In this document: positions 26,901-39,255 of the stretch, piece after piece
How the letters are laid out: every line of letters starts with the position of its first letter
How positions within the stretch are numbered: position 1 is the first letter of the stretch
NCBI GenBank assembly: GCA_037577475.1
Contig: CM075187.1
Location: 19,002,810 to 19,066,809 of the forward strand
Source: Chaunax sp. Z400
Taxonomy: Eukaryota > Chordata > Actinopteri > Lophiiformes > Chaunacidae
Direction: 5' to 3'
DNA: 64,000 nucleotides
Made by a program: the position numbers and the translations under genes
Notes under the pieces: generated by a model
Told to the model about the DNA's origin: nothing
What the model saw: only the letters and a program-made list of their open reading frames with translations
The model's database searches: none

Positions 26901-29900
26901 ATATCAAATATTGTTTATTTACCTTGTTACACAACCAGAGACCAAGACCAGAGGAGAACACCTTTGCCCCCTGGATTTAGGTAGAACACGATTGCTAAAG
27001 GAATGTTTGAATAACCAAGGCGACTTTGCACTTTAAATGTATTCAGTAAGTGTAGGTCTATTTCACTTGTTACATAAGTATTCACATCCTTTACTTTAAT
27101 AAAGTACCAACACAACAGTGTAAAAAATACTCTAAGTTCCCCTACTTAAAAATCATACTTAAGTAAAAACACAGCACTTGCGGCATAATGTATTTAAGGA
27201 TCGAGTAGAATTAAATCTTAAATATCGATGTGTAAGTAACAGTTTTACTTTTGTAGCTGATTTGATGTTTAGCTCATTTTAGCAAATTTATGTAGTCCAG
27301 TGGTTCCAAACCTGTGGTTCAGGTCCTTCCAAAGGGTAAGAAAATCAATGTTGGGGGTTGTGAGGTGATTAATGTCGTATAAAAGAAGGCAATGCAAAGT
27401 ATAATAGAAAGAATTTTTTTTCTCTTTAGAATTTGAACCGAATCTCTTTTTCAAATATTTGGATAAATGTACCTCTTTTAGCCTCTAACAGTTAAGTAAA
27501 GGTCACATTTTGCAACTGCTTACTGTAGCTGCAATGATTAGTTAATCAGTTTGTTGATCTTCTGGTTTAATCTTTAACAATGTCTTTTTTATAAACTGGT
27601 TGTGTTACTTTTAATGGGACAGAAATTGTTAAATAAATGCAGTGGAATAAAAAGTAAAATATTGAAGTGGAGCAGAAGTATAAATAAGGAAAAAATCAAA
27701 TACACCTCCTTTTGTATTTCTTTCAATCAATAGGGAGATGTCCTGGTGGTCGTCCAATCAGAGCAACATGATCAATGGTACGGACGGAGCAGTCTTCCAC
27801 CCTCTGATAAACAGGAACGAGTTGCTCTACATCTTTGCCGCTGATCTCTGCAGGTATGTACATGTTGCTTATGTGTTTGTAAGTTTGTTTACAGTCAAAG
27901 CATCCTGGCAAGGATCTTCCAGTGGCGTTCAAGTTATTCAGGAAATTGCAGCTGATTCATACACAATGTGCTGACAATCGCACCAATAAGGGCCTGAGTG
28001 TGTGGTTATTACAACTTCTGATAAGACTGGTGATAAACTCAAAACACACGTGGGAAAGTCAGAGAACATGATGTGTCCGGACTTAAGGACAGGAAATATG
28101 ACACAGGAAGTGAACAACACTTGTTTACTTTTGCAGTCCTGACAGCCTGTTATTGTCTTCTTCTTGATGCTCTTAGTCCTTCTTGACCATGTCTTAACAA
28201 CACTTAACTTTCACTTCATGATTTCCCAAAGTAGACACTGAGTTTGTTTTCTTTCCTTAGGTCTATCCATCTATCCTACGTGAAAGACGTGGAGGTGAAA
28301 GGCATCCAGGCATACCGCTTTGCACCTCCTAGTGACGTACTCATGAGTCCCAAAGACAACCCCACTAACGAGGGCTTCTGTGTGCCGGCTGGAGACTGTC
28401 TCGGCACTGGAGTGCTTAAAGTCAGCGTTTGTCGAGAAGGTGAGGGATTGCCCCATTTCCCCCTGAGTTGCTACAGAGCATGACCTACTTCTCTTTGCCT
28501 CCAAACCAGCCCCGTGACACAGTTTTCCCCCCTTATCTCTACCCCCCAAAAATGTCCTTTCAGTCAGCAGCCATGTCCCCTGCTGGTGTCTGACATACCC
28601 ACTGTGTGAGCATGCCAGATTTTAGTCAATACACGGTCCAATGATTAACTGTGCTAACTGTGTGGAGGCCATTGAAGTATTTTATGGTGGTCATTGAGTG
28701 GAGAGGTGATTGCTCTGATAAGGAGATCATCACAGGGCTCGACTCATGGAGACAGTGTATCACTAACAGATATACTACTGTTACCCCGGGATTCTGCTTT
28801 TGTAGAATTTACACTATGGTTATTTAAAGTCTCTATTTTTTCCCCAACAAATACTGTCTTTGTGGAAGAAAACTCTTCGTCAAACTGTGTCAAAACAGTT
28901 TATTTATTGAATAATCTCAATGATTGGCGGCATAACCAGACATGCCTGATTTGGTGGATTTATTTAATGCTAGATGGAGAGCCACTTATTGAAGAGCCCT
29001 GTTGTCATATGCCAAATGCTGTCATTCAGATACAGCCTGTGTGGTATCAAGAAAAAAGAGCGTAAACCACAAGATGGCATTGAAATACTGTCAGAAATGT
29101 TTAAATTTGCGAGCAAAAAAACGTCACTTAAAACTTCAATTTCCTTTTAATTCTTTCAGTTTTAGCAACAGCAGCTGTATTCTCTTCGCTGATTCCAGCA
29201 TTTTTAGATTTAAAGCATTTAGATTTGACCATTTCATTTCACCTTGAATATGCTATCTGTTGCAGTATCAGCTGCAGATCTACATGAATATCTACTCATA
29301 TCTCTGAAAAACACCAGATAGTTCCTTAATCTTATCTCACGTTTCTTCTCTCATCTTGTTGTTTTGAGTCATCTCTCTAAATTGACTCCTCATGGGTTTG
29401 TCTTACTTGTCTCCTTCAAGGCGCTCCCATCGTGGTGTCTTTCCCCCACTTTTATCAAGCGGACCCGAAGTACATTAATGCTGTTGAGGGGCTCAACCCC
29501 AACAAGGAGGATCACGAAACGTACCTGGACCTGCAACCGGTATGACTAATTTTTATTATCCCCTCAGATAAAGTCATGAAGAGGAATCTGTGTTGAACCT
29601 TGATCTGTTGTTTTATGACTTCCTCTATCTAAATGAGAATTACTGGTTTTGCATCATAGTAATAACTCTCCTTGTCTGTCGTCTTCATGCTTCACAAAAT
29701 GTTAACTTTTAACATTTACGGTGCTGAACTCAGTTGCTACTTTTCGATTGCAGCTGTCACCATACTATAAATAGATTATTTGAATACTTTTTGTGCAACA
29801 GTGCACATCAGTTTACATTTGTTTTAATTTAATTCATAGTTGTAACATCTGGTGCAGTATTTTTCCATTTCACTATGGGGGGAAAAAAAGGCAGGGCAAA

Positions 29901-32140
29901 AGCAGAATAAAAATATTAGGAAAAGGAAATAAATAATAATGTGTGAAGAGGTTACAAAATGTACAAAAAACAAGAATCACCACATAAAAAAAGTCAAAAT
30001 GTCACTTTAATATTAAATTTGATTTCAACTCTAGGCCAAATCTGGACCTTAATGAATAGATTTTTCTTATTGTCATATTTCTTTTTATTTATTTATTGAA
30101 TTTCCAAGCAGATAATTGGAAACATTTGTCATGTTGAGCTTAAATCCAGATTCTAAACAGACATAAAAGCCAACAGTTAAAAGGAGAAGAGACGGACAAA
30201 GAGGAGCAGAAATAAACAAAGTACAGAATATGTCATGGGAGTTTGGTGTGGTCAAAAACCGAAAGACTTTTCTAGATCATTGTAAAGAAAAGAAAAAGAT
30301 CAAAGTTTTCACGCTGCAGAAAGATTCACCAAAATCTTTTTTTTCTTTCTTTTAGACCACAGGTGTTCCTATTCGTGCCTGCAAGAGAGCTCAGCTCAAT
30401 ATCATCCTAAAGAGAGTCAAAGGCTTCCCGTAAGTTGAACTGTTGACCTACTTGGCTGTTGTCACACTATGTCGCCACTATTTCAGCCACATGTTCAGCC
30501 AGATGTCCTCCCTGACCTCCACATCTCTTCCTCTGTCTCCCCTGCAGGGTAACAAAGTACATCAACGAGACTATTTTCCCAATCATGTTCGTCAATGAGG
30601 TGAGGATTTCTTTTAATGCAGTTGGAGACAAGCCTTTCTGCACAAGGGAAACACAAATCAATAATCATCTCTCCCGACTATAGACGGCGACTATTGACGA
30701 TGAATCAGCATCCCAGATGAGAACGCTGCTCCTCATAGTCACACTGGTGTCAAACTTCCCTTTGCTAATCGTGGGCATGGGCATCATCCTCCTGCTGGTG
30801 CTTGTCGTCTTGTTCTGCCGAAACCGCCAGAAGAAGGTAGGACCTTCCCCTGTAGTTGTGGACTGAAGTGTAGTTTTAATCCACACAGTTACCCTAGTTT
30901 GAAATGTGTGCGCAACCAACTGACATTAGCTCACAGAGTCAATGAGACGTAGACTTATAATACATAGATAGTAGGAATGCACCCCAGCTGCCTTAAAGTT
31001 GACTGGGCTTGCACACTTAACAGTTTCCTGAATTGCTGCAGGTTTAACCCCAAGCTATGAGCATGTTAACTAACACATTGCATGAAGTCAGCATGAGCAG
31101 TTTTTCATAATTCTGGATCAAATGGTGTATTATTTTCTCGCTGAATGTTTGCTAACAGCCGATGTGTCTGTGATAAATCGTGAACATCTTAGCTCCCCTT
31201 CTGCTCAGTGTAGCGATGAGCTGGTTTGATGCTGTCTAGGAGTGAAGTGAGCGATGCACAGAGCATGCTCACCTCTTATCTCTAGCGGAGCAGGGTTGTT
31301 GAACTGAACCATGGCCTAGTTGGCCTCCAGATTCCAGATTACAGGTTATTTCAGTTCAGGTCACTCCACGAAGAGAGTCCTGCAGCATGTGGAAGGAATA
31401 GTTTGATAAGGGAGTTAGATGACAAGATCGATACCTGTCTGACAGTAGAATCAGTCTTTCCATCTAACGCTCACAGGAAAAGAAATAAACATATTTGTCA
31501 AAGTTTAGACCTTTGGCTTAGCATTAAGAGAATGTTTAAAATATGCTTAATTGCAATGTGAAAATGTTGTATTAACCATGTTCTAATTTAAATTTTCTGT
31601 AACCCCCCCTTTTTTCCTTTTCTGTTTTAGAATGAAGTAAAACGTATTGATTTTACTGAAGCTTTTCATTCTTTTACTGTAAGTCTTAATTTTTGCCTTG
31701 TTTGCTATTCTCTTTTTTAATTTATTATGTAAGCAGCATCTCTCATTGTTATCATTTGTAATTATCTTTATGGGACGTCACATTCCCTTTGAGTTCTCGC
31801 CTCACAGTGATATTGGTTTCCTTATTTTTAAGTGGTTGTTTCTTTTAACCGGTGCATATTTAGATTGATGTGTTTTTCTGTGAACATTTCAGTCAAAACA
31901 TTTGCCACCATTTTAACATCAGTGTTAAGTGTGAAAGAATATTTGGACGCCTCTCCACTTCAGTCGTTTGTTCTAACGTTGTCTGTCCTCCTGGCTGTTC
32001 CTGTTCAGACGGTGAAAGATGACACGGCCTACACTCAGGTCAGTGACAAACCTGATGATCCGTCACAAACGCCGGCCAACCAGCCAATGAAGAATGGCTC
32101 CTACATTGCCATGTCTCCAGTGGATGTCCAGAAGTGTTGA
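20919..32140 (+). CDS. scarb2: Lysosome membrane protein 2 / scavenger receptor class B member 2-like
   Basis: CD36-family lysosomal membrane protein; mammalian LIMP-2 carries beta-glucocerebrosidase to lysosomes. Exons: 20919-21041, 24993-25150, 25366-25513, 25715-25909, 26748-26839, 27734-27853, 28261-28439, 29421-29539, 30356-30429, 30548-30599, 30684-30836, optional 31631-31678, 32009-32140. All borders are GT-AG and phases agree: 514 codons without, 530 with the optional exon (human protein 478). Visible: N-terminal membrane anchor about residues 10-29; ectodomain with FFNVTN, GPYTY, SMINGTDG-like NMINGTDG, FHPLI, GFCVP, SFPHFYQADP; sequons NVT, NGT, NQS and NET; second membrane segment about residues 434-464; cytosolic tail. 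The motif NMINGTDG and the ectodomain order separate it from CD36 and SCARB1. Odd points: Arg175 aligns with human His171, and the tail has no ERAPLI-type dileucine but two YxxPhi motifs. It may be one of several teleost scarb2 paralogues. Confidence 0.9.
23830..24050 (-). repeat. 'gattaatcgat' family repeat fragment in scarb2 intron 1
   Basis: Starts with 'gagctgcaacagttagt', the end of the family, and runs through 'tcattgaaataaaataattt'. It is strongly diverged. The rest of this 3.95-kb intron shows nothing recognisable. Confidence 0.4.
26155..26445 (-). repeat. 'gattaatcgat' family repeat in scarb2 intron 4
   Basis: Opens with 'agagctattagtcgattaat', contains 'cttggactgttggtcaga' and closes with 'gaaaatgattattagttcc'; these are the family's ends and middle in order. 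Confidence 0.6.
27030..27700 (-). repeat. 'tacttaagta' family repeat in scarb2 intron 5, interrupted
   Basis: Family ends at 27035-27260 (atcctttactttaataaagt, tacttaagtaaaaac) and 27590-27690 (gcagtggaataaaaagtaaa). Between them, about 27290-27480 contains 'ccagtggttccaaacctg', the start of a different common fish repeat, suggesting a nested insertion. Confidence 0.5.
31385..31500 (+). repeat. Fragment of foldback element in scarb2 intron
   Basis: Contains 'ggaatagtttgataagg' and 'gttagatgacaagatcgata', matching the arm of the foldback element found complete at 42550-42866. Confidence 0.45.
31631..31678 (+). CDS. scarb2: Candidate 48-nt cassette exon in the scarb2 tail
   Basis: Sixteen codons (NEVKRIDFTEAFHSFT) bounded by a pyrimidine-rich acceptor (tctgttttag) and a consensus donor (gtaagt). 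Both sides are phase 0, so it can be included or skipped without changing the frame. It would lie just after the membrane segment, between RQKK and TVKDD. Confidence 0.6.
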
Positions 32141-35100
32141 TCGAGGATCTCCTCCCTAAATGTGGAGCTCAGGAAGGGGGCTGAGGGAGCAGCACATGGG
32201 TGTTTCATTACCACGGGTGGGGGTTTACATACACGGTGGGCTCATTTTCACTATTTTTGGGAGGGTGGGGAGGATTTTGAAAAGGGGTGGGACACAAGCT
32301 CCACTAAATGTTTAGACAACAAAGACATTGCTCATCTCACTGAGCCCTCTTATGACTGTCGATCCTCCTCTACTCTACCTGCTGAGCATGACCCTCACTG
32401 CCTGCCGTACTGCAACACAAACAAACTCCCACACTCTATTCCTCATTTCCGTCTTGGTTGGCCTTAAAGATGACGGGACTCTGGATGGGCTCGGCCAGGA
32501 CAGGCCTTTTTCCTTAATTCTTCTGAGGGAACACGGTAGCACAGGTGTCACTGTTCTACACAGATTCATGACCTACGGAGCAGAATCTGGCTCACAGAGA
32601 GTGTTAGATACTCACCTGAACAAGCCCCATAAACTGAATCCTTTAGACAAAACTCAGTGGGGTCAGAAGATCGAAATGGTTTTGCTTAAGAAATTGAACT
32701 CAGCATATCCTTTTTGTAAAACAAAAAAGAAAAGAAAAAGAAATATAATGAGCCAAACTATTTATAGCATTTTTGCCTTCTTTTCCTAAGATGTGCAGCC
32801 ACAAAACCGCACTTTCATTATCAGTCAGTGAACATGTGTGTGCACCTTTACCTTACACTTCAGTGTCCTGTTTTGATGGACAATGGGCAACCATCCGTCT
32901 CGTCACAGGCGTAGTGTAGTGCGACACCTAGAACACTTCTGATTTTGACACCCACCCACCCCCCTCCTAATTTTACCTTCATTACCTTTATTTCTTTCTT
33001 TTGTTTTACAGAACACTAATTAAGAAAGCAGAAATAATTCAGCTACACCTTTATCATCTCATCACTGGTTAAGATGATGACCAGTTGGCTGTGAAACCAT
33101 TAAGGAACTCCGACAGTAGCTTAATAAAGTTGCACCTTTTCAGGCTTCATCACACCTTCAACAACATACAAGGGAGACTTCAACCTGCTTTCTGCCTTAC
33201 AGAAGATCAGTGTGTTCTTAATGTTCATTCATTGTTCAAATAAGCTGGGGAATCTCTTGTCATTCTATCTAAAGGGTAAACGTTAAGATACCTCTGACCA
33301 AACCCAGAAAGCAGTCCTCGTAGGTGTGCTTAAAGACACTAATGTTGCTCTGGTGTCGACCGCTCCTTCACACCTACATTGTTACCTATTAAAGAAAGCA
33401 CAATTTGGATTGCTTATACCAGTCCTCACACAAGGCTACCAGGTTCGTTGTCCGATTACTACAGATATTTATGGCTGAACTGTCAAAGACACTGACAAGT
33501 GCTGTGACTTAAAAAAAAAAGAAAGAAGTGGAATCACTGGGTTTTGAGGGAGCCCTGTGCACCACTTAGCGCTGTGCAGTCATTCAGTTTGCCAAGGAGC
33601 TGTAGACATTCAGGCAAAAACACAGCACACAGCACTTGAATCACTGTTCATCTTATGTTTCATGTGGTCTTTTCATTTTTTGTCCGGCACACTTTGTCTC
33701 ATCACAAACCCAGTGGTTGTCTCTAACGGGAAGTGAATTTACGACCGTGATACTGTCATTAAGGAAAATCCCTTCACTTTTCCTGGAAATTGTGCCCTGT
33801 GTATTTTCATCGTTTTATTACTTCTTCTTCTTCTAGTCATTTCAATGCCGGTGGTCCATATTTTCTATGCGTTTCAATGGTTTGTCCTTACTAGTATGGG
33901 TTGTGAAGGATGTTGTTGTAAATGAACAACAGACATCCACGCCTCTGTGCTGTTTGCTTTTCAGCACATTGAGTGTCTTCTTTTGATATACTTTTGTATT
34001 TGTTATTGCTGCTAAAAATGCCATAACCTATGGACTTGTACTTGTATATGTGGTATTAACCATATTGTGCTCGCTTTTAGTTTCAAGTTGATCCACAGAG
34101 GCTTTGTCTTCAAGTCTTAAATCTTGAAGGCTTTCTGTGTCGCCAACCCTTTTGACACCTGAGCACAAGATACAAAGCCCAAAGCTTGCTGCCAATTATA
34201 GGAATTATCAGTTACCACATTTAATCACGCTATTAGCAGATGATCTGACCATATCGGGTGCAAGATTGTTTTTTGTTTGTTTGTTTTTTTAACGAATACT
34301 AAACTTAACAGTTTGTTGGAGGTCTACAAAAAGGGCGAGCCACTTCAGCACTGTCTAAGATTGGTGCAAGAAGTCTGATGCTATGGTTAATAACACTGGT
34401 GGAGAGCATTCCAATTAAAGTTAAATCAATTCACTGGAGGCCTTTCTCTTACCACCTACATGCAAGCAATCACAATGTGAATACTCAGTCCATCGGTATA
34501 AACCTTTTAAAAAACCTTACTTGAACCTGAAGAGATCTTAACCCAGAGAGTCGTGTGTGTTGGTTGCACAGCATCTGTTCAAACACGCTCCTCCGCCATA
34601 ACTCCTCCACTGTCTGACTTCAGCTGCACTGACCTTTGAGTCCAATATCTTAGACCCATTGGCTCGTCCCTGCTTGACCAAAGATAACCCACATAGATCA
34701 GCCCCAGCACTGTTTACTCTCCTCTGCGATAACGTCTGTGCCACAAAACCACCTCCCACCCCCCAACCCTTTAAAAAACAAACCGTGCCACCACTTACCT
34801 TACGTGATGTATTTGCGGCAGTGTTGTGGAATGGAAGTATGTATGTGCCTTTTTCATCAAGGCAAATAAAGAAAAAAGAATGAATATTTTCAGAGGTTGG
34901 TGGGTATTGCATTTTTGTCACTCAAAAGTACAAAAGCAAACAAAAGTGGTCGATGCTCTTTGTTAGCAGATCTCAGTATTATGTAAGACAAAGCAATACA
35001 GAACTGTATGAAATTAATTGTGGATGTTTTATAAGGGGCCACACAGTATTTATGTATCTTGTTTTTTTTGTTTTTTAATTTTGTGTAGAAGTATTTTGTT

Positions 35101-35725
35101 CTTCTGTAGTGTCAATTAGTCTTTTTTTTTTTGTTATATTCAGCACATTTCATTTTCGATCATTTCATTTTTTTGACACAGAAAATATAAAAACCTGTTA
35201 AAGATGGACCAGTATGCCACACTGGGAATTCCCAGATTCCTGTAAAATGTCTGTTCAGAGTGTTAATGGTTAATGGTTTAAGATTGTGTTGGATGAGAAT
35301 GAATATGAATTTCTGTCAAACTGGAGTGATTTTTACTGGAAGGCTGATGATTTTGATGACTGGTGAAGTAAAGCATCGATGCTGTGTAACCTATCTAGAT
35401 GAATGAAGCCCTCCTTCAGGGATGAGCACTAGTGCCATGCCATCCTTTTACATTTCTTTACTTAAATGAGCTCTTTGTTGTAACAACCACATCTCCCCAT
35501 TTCAATGTTCTGAAGTCACTAAAAAAGGTTTACTCTTAAGATGTACTAATTTGTTTTGCTGCTGAAAATGACAATCCTACTTGTCATGTTAGGTGCAAAA
35601 TGAATTTAAGGTAATATCCATTTTTAGTTTTGATAATTTACACTGCACAGATGTTTCTACAGTGCTTTTGTAAACATTTCTAGTGTATTTGCAAAAAATA
35701 AAACTTGCAAAATGCAAATTTCACA
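32141..35725 (+). other. scarb2: scarb2 3' UTR (end uncertain)
   Basis: Repeat-poor sequence follows the stop. Candidate polyadenylation signals are AATAAA at 33123-33128, 34865-34870 and 35698-35703; the last is followed by a T-rich stretch. Open frames here (for example 32328-32789) begin inside the UTR and match nothing. Confidence 0.5.
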
Positions 35726-35992
35726 CGTCTTCTATCTTTTTTTTGCAGTTTGTAATTTTGTGTAATAAAACTGCTGATCTTATGATCTTAAGGAAGCTTA
35801 TACAGTGGGTGTGTTTTGTTGCAAATTATTTTTTTTTAAATGGAAACTGGAATTTAATATTAAAATATTACCACATTTATTTTTTATTATTTATTATTTA
35901 TTTAATATTCATTATTATTTAAACAAAATCAACCCAAAGAAATTTCAATTTCCAAAGTAAAATATTTCAGTTCTACAAATCCAGTGACATTT

Positions 35993-36720
35993 AAAGGGAC
36001 AGTTCAGCTTTTTGGGAAATACACAAAGTTTTCAGTCAATAATTGACTGAAAATTTTAAATGGCAATTCATGCACAACACTTCTCATGCAAATGAATGCT
36101 AGAAATATGACAGAGATGTAGTCACAGTGAATACTTTATAAGGGCAAAAACCGTACAACAAAATTTTAAACCTTTGTCTTTGTTGGTTGAGTTGAACAAT
36201 CAGGTACTTTGCACAGGTAGTAATACACGCATTTCACATGTACAGTATATACGGTATCAGTATCTCAGGACCTGAACATTGCACACTTGTAATACCCACA
36301 TTGCACTTGACCATATATGCTGATTCTTTTTTTTTTTTATCCACGTACTATAGATTTTCCCCACGTGGGAGCAATAAAGATACATCTTATCTTAATGGAA
36401 AATTTTACTGTAAAATTTAAAACACAGTGTCTCCATATTTTAAAGGAGTGGATCAACACTTTTGTTTTTTGCTGTCTTGCAGAAAATTAGATGCGAAGAT
36501 TGATACCACTCTAATATCTATGTAGCTCCAGTCAGTTATTGGTAAGCTTAGCTTCGTTTAGCAGAAGAACTGAGAACAGTCCTGGAGTCTTGTTGCCATC
36601 ATTTTGTATGGATTTAACAGATGAGATATAACCGGTTCATTAGTGAACATTAGGGGAGCTGGCTGTTTCCACTGTTTCCAGTCTGGACAGGAAACAGCAC
36701 ACAGTCATGCTGTGGAGGTG
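35993..36720 (+). repeat. Foldback (palindromic) MITE-like element, split copy
   Basis: 'aaagggacagttcagcttt' plus 'tttgggaaatac' at 35993-36025 are one arm start. A second diverged arm runs 36440-36720 with 'gatgcgaagattgatacca', 'gtaagcttagcttcgttta' and 'gctggctgtttccactg'. The stretch between them is not recognised. Confidence 0.45.
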
Positions 36721-36739
36721 CACTTTGCTCGTTAGAATA

Positions 36740-36812
36740 TCTTGTTTTTCTTGTTTTATGTAAGTCACCTTGTAACCTGTGTTTAGGAAAATGCTATTTA
36801 AATAAAATTGTA
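36740..36812 (+). repeat. Retroelement 3' tail
   Basis: 'gtaagtcaccttgtaacctg' followed by 'gaaaatgctatttaaataaa' is the same kind of tail as at 15890. Confidence 0.4.
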
Positions 36813-37119
36813 CTTCGTTATGATAAGCTGCACCCTGTTGCTACACTACCAAACAAACATGGGAGCAGTTTTGATATTCTTACCTAACTCTCTGACGGAA
36901 AGCAAAAAAGCACATTTCCAACTACTTCTATAAATTAAATGTTTTCTATTCAGTAGCGGCTACATGCAGCAATTATTCAGTCGCTTTACAAATTCATATT
37001 ATTATTGAATTTCCCTGCTTGCATGTCCATGTGAGTCACTGCTTGACATGTTTTTGGAGAAGAAACTTCCAGTAGTGTGCTAACATTGTTTGCCTAAGTT
37101 AGGTTTGTTTATTAATTAC

Positions 37120-37172
37120 TAGATTAATTACCAGCCCTTCCGTGACCCTGCTAAGGGTAAGCATGGATGGAT
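37120..37172 (+). repeat. 3' fragment of a tRNA-SINE-associated repeat
   Basis: 'gtgaccctgctaagggtaag' followed by 'catggatggatgga' is the usual 3' end of the repeat whose 5' part is at 38990-39255. Confidence 0.45.
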
Positions 37173-37239
37173 GGACTTCAAATCAATGCAATCATAAATC
37201 ATAAATCGAACTGCATTACAATTAAAGGCGAAATATATG

Positions 37240-37705
37240 ATACATCTCCTCAAGCATACTGGGTCATGTTTCTTGTTTTTCTTTTTGTTCCAGGGTTTCT
37301 GTTTTCTTCTGTCCCTCACCTGTCTTCTCTTTTCAGACTTCCTGCTTCCTGTGTGCTTTCCTGCCATTGTGAATGTCTGCCCCGCCCTGATTGGTGTCAC
37401 CTGTGTCTCGATTTACCTCCTTCCCAGAGTATTTAGTCCGTGCGGTCTTTCTCCCCCTTTTCTCTGCCAGTTTGCTTTAGTATCTCACATTCCAGCCTTT
37501 GTCCTAGTGCTTCAGATAGTTTGCTCAATTTTTGAGTGCCTGCCCTTTGGACTTTTCTGTTGCGCTCTGCCTTTTGGATTGTTTGCCTGGAATATGATTA
37601 CCTGTGCACCAAACCAGTTTTTTCTAGTAAAGACCATGTTTTAAAGTAAAGGCCTGCGTCGTTTGAGTCATGCTTTTGGGACCTGTGTGGCTATAGCCTT
37701 AACAA
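37240..37705 (+). repeat. Possible solo LTR-like or retroelement end
   Basis: A C/T-rich segment with 'ttgtgaatgtctgccccgcc', 'ttggtgtcacctgtgtctcg', 'tatttagtccgtgcggtc', 'agtaaagaccatgttttaaa' and 'ggcctgcgtcgtttgagtca'. This order resembles ends of fish LTR elements as I remember them. No paired LTR or internal coding part is visible, so the class is uncertain. Confidence 0.35.
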
Positions 37706-37837
37706 TTCATTCTTAAATAGTAAACCAGTGATTCGCAGCCTTCTTGGCAATACCAAAAATAAGTTTATGATTGCCCACCTGGTTACATTTGAGTCTATTA
37801 AAGTTAGTCAGTTATGTAGATCATGTCAGAGGAACAT

Positions 37838-38605
37838 CTCTGTTGTGGGGTAGCACAGGGGAGCTGCCTCAGTCAATTACTATTCTCACTATACATGCTA
37901 CAACTTGAAGACGTCTTTAGAAAGCACAATGGATTGCCATTGGCAGTAAATAATTGGATGAGCAGTAATTTCTCAAAGTTAAATGAGGACAAAACTGAGT
38001 GACTGAATAGAAGTGCTGCTTAACAATCTGAGGAATTTAAATTATTAGTAATTATCATTAACTCCCCTTTTCACTGTCTGCCTTCAAGAAACACTGTGAT
38101 CATCTGCTGCTAGTTTATTGGAGGTTCCCAGAGAGTCAAAACAAAATTGGGCCCAAACCTATGGAACATGCTATCAAGGGAAGCCAGCTCACTAAATATT
38201 TTTAAAAGAGAGCTTCAAATATTTACCTACAATTTAACATTTAACAATATATGTATGTTACTTTGTGGCGACAGATCTGAATCTCATTTGTGCCTTTCTC
38301 TTCTGCACTGCTGAACTGCTTTAAAATGTTGTCTTTTACTTGATTTTATATTGTATCCTATTCTCAACTTGATTTTAATGATTATTTTGTATTTATTTCC
38401 ATCCTTACTTTATATAATTTTGAATCTCATTATTATCCCTGTTTTTATGCATCTCTACTTTTACTGTTATTATCAACTCTACATTAATTTTCTATTCTCA
38501 CTTTTATTTTCTTTGTCTTTTTCAGCACTTGGTGCACGTTATATCTTTATTGTAAAGAACTTTGAGCTGCATTTCTTGTATGAAAGGTGCAATAAAGTAG
38601 GTTAA
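37838..38605 (+). mobile_element. Decayed L2/Maui-type LINE remnant (reverse transcriptase 3' part)
   Basis: Conceptual reading in shifting frames gives short matches to the reverse-transcriptase region of fish L2-like LINEs: a 'YMLPLEDVFRKHNG'-like run near 37895-37940 and 'KLNEDKTE' at about 37977-38000. Further on come a degenerate 'GPKLWNMLS' run (38150-38180) and the tail 'gtaaagaactttgagctgca', 'aaaggtgcaataaag' at 38552-38600. Frames are broken by stops and deletions, so it is inactive. Confidence 0.65.
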
Positions 38606-38634
38606 ACTACTGTAGCTCCATTTCCACCACCTAC

Positions 38635-38790
38635 ATCAGTAAAATCCTTCTTATACATTGATGCAACAAAAATAGTGATATATTTTGCGTATATTAGAGT
38701 ACATGTAAAAATATATCAGTCATCAGGGCCATTTTAACTTGTACTTTTTGTACAAGTAGCCTGCATTTAGTCAATAATATGTATGTACTT
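38635..38790 (+). repeat. 'tacttaagta' family repeat fragment
   Basis: 'atttccaccacctacatc' at one end and 'acttgtactttttgtacaag' plus 'atgtacttttacaatt' further on. Partial copy directly behind the LINE tail. Confidence 0.4.
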
Positions 38791-38989
38791 TTACAATTAA
38801 AGACCAGAATACTCACTGGATTAAACACAGTCATGGCTCTGGAGAAGAAATAGCTTTATAACTATGACTAAGCATTCATAATAGGTGTTTGTGCTGGATT
38901 AAAGTTGCGTCATAAAGTAGACAAAGATTAAACAGCAAGGACACTTTTTGCATTAACATTACGTGATGGAAAACCATCGGTATGTTTGT

Positions 38990-39255
38990 CAGTGGTGGCG
39001 TAGTGGGTAGCACTGTTGCCTCATAGCGAGAAGGTTCTTGGTTCAAATCCAGGGACCTGACACTTTGTGGAGTTTGCATTCTCTCCACGTGTCAAAGTGG
39101 GTTCCCTCCAGGTACTCCAGCTTCCTCCCACAGTCTAAAAACATGCAATATAGGTGAATGTGTGTGTGTGTGAATTGTTTTATATAAGTGGCCTCACTTC
39201 CAATGTCAGCTGGGATGGGCTCCAGCCCCCCTGCGACCCTGACATGCAGTTACCG
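38990..39255 (+). repeat. tRNA-derived SINE-like repeat
   Basis: Carries an A-box-like 'tggcgtagtgggtagca' and a B-box 'ggttcaaatcc' (about 39040-39050). These are followed by the standard body 'gtggagtttgcattctct', 'ggtactccagcttcctccca', and by 'atgtcagctgggatgggctc' with 'cagcccccctgcgaccctg'. An internal pol III promoter and this body identify a common fish SINE-type repeat; the 3' end is missing. Confidence 0.7.

Noticed and set aside
32328..32789. 153-codon ORF after the scarb2 stop
   Set aside because: Lies in the 3' UTR, lacks any known domain and ends in a Lys/Arg-rich A-run translation.
37237..37644. 135-codon hydrophobic ORF
   Set aside because: Translation of the C/T-rich repeat at 37240-37705; hydrophobicity follows from base composition.
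38990..39060. Functional tRNA gene
   Set aside because: A- and B-box-like motifs are present, but no cloverleaf can be folded and the sequence continues into a standard SINE body.
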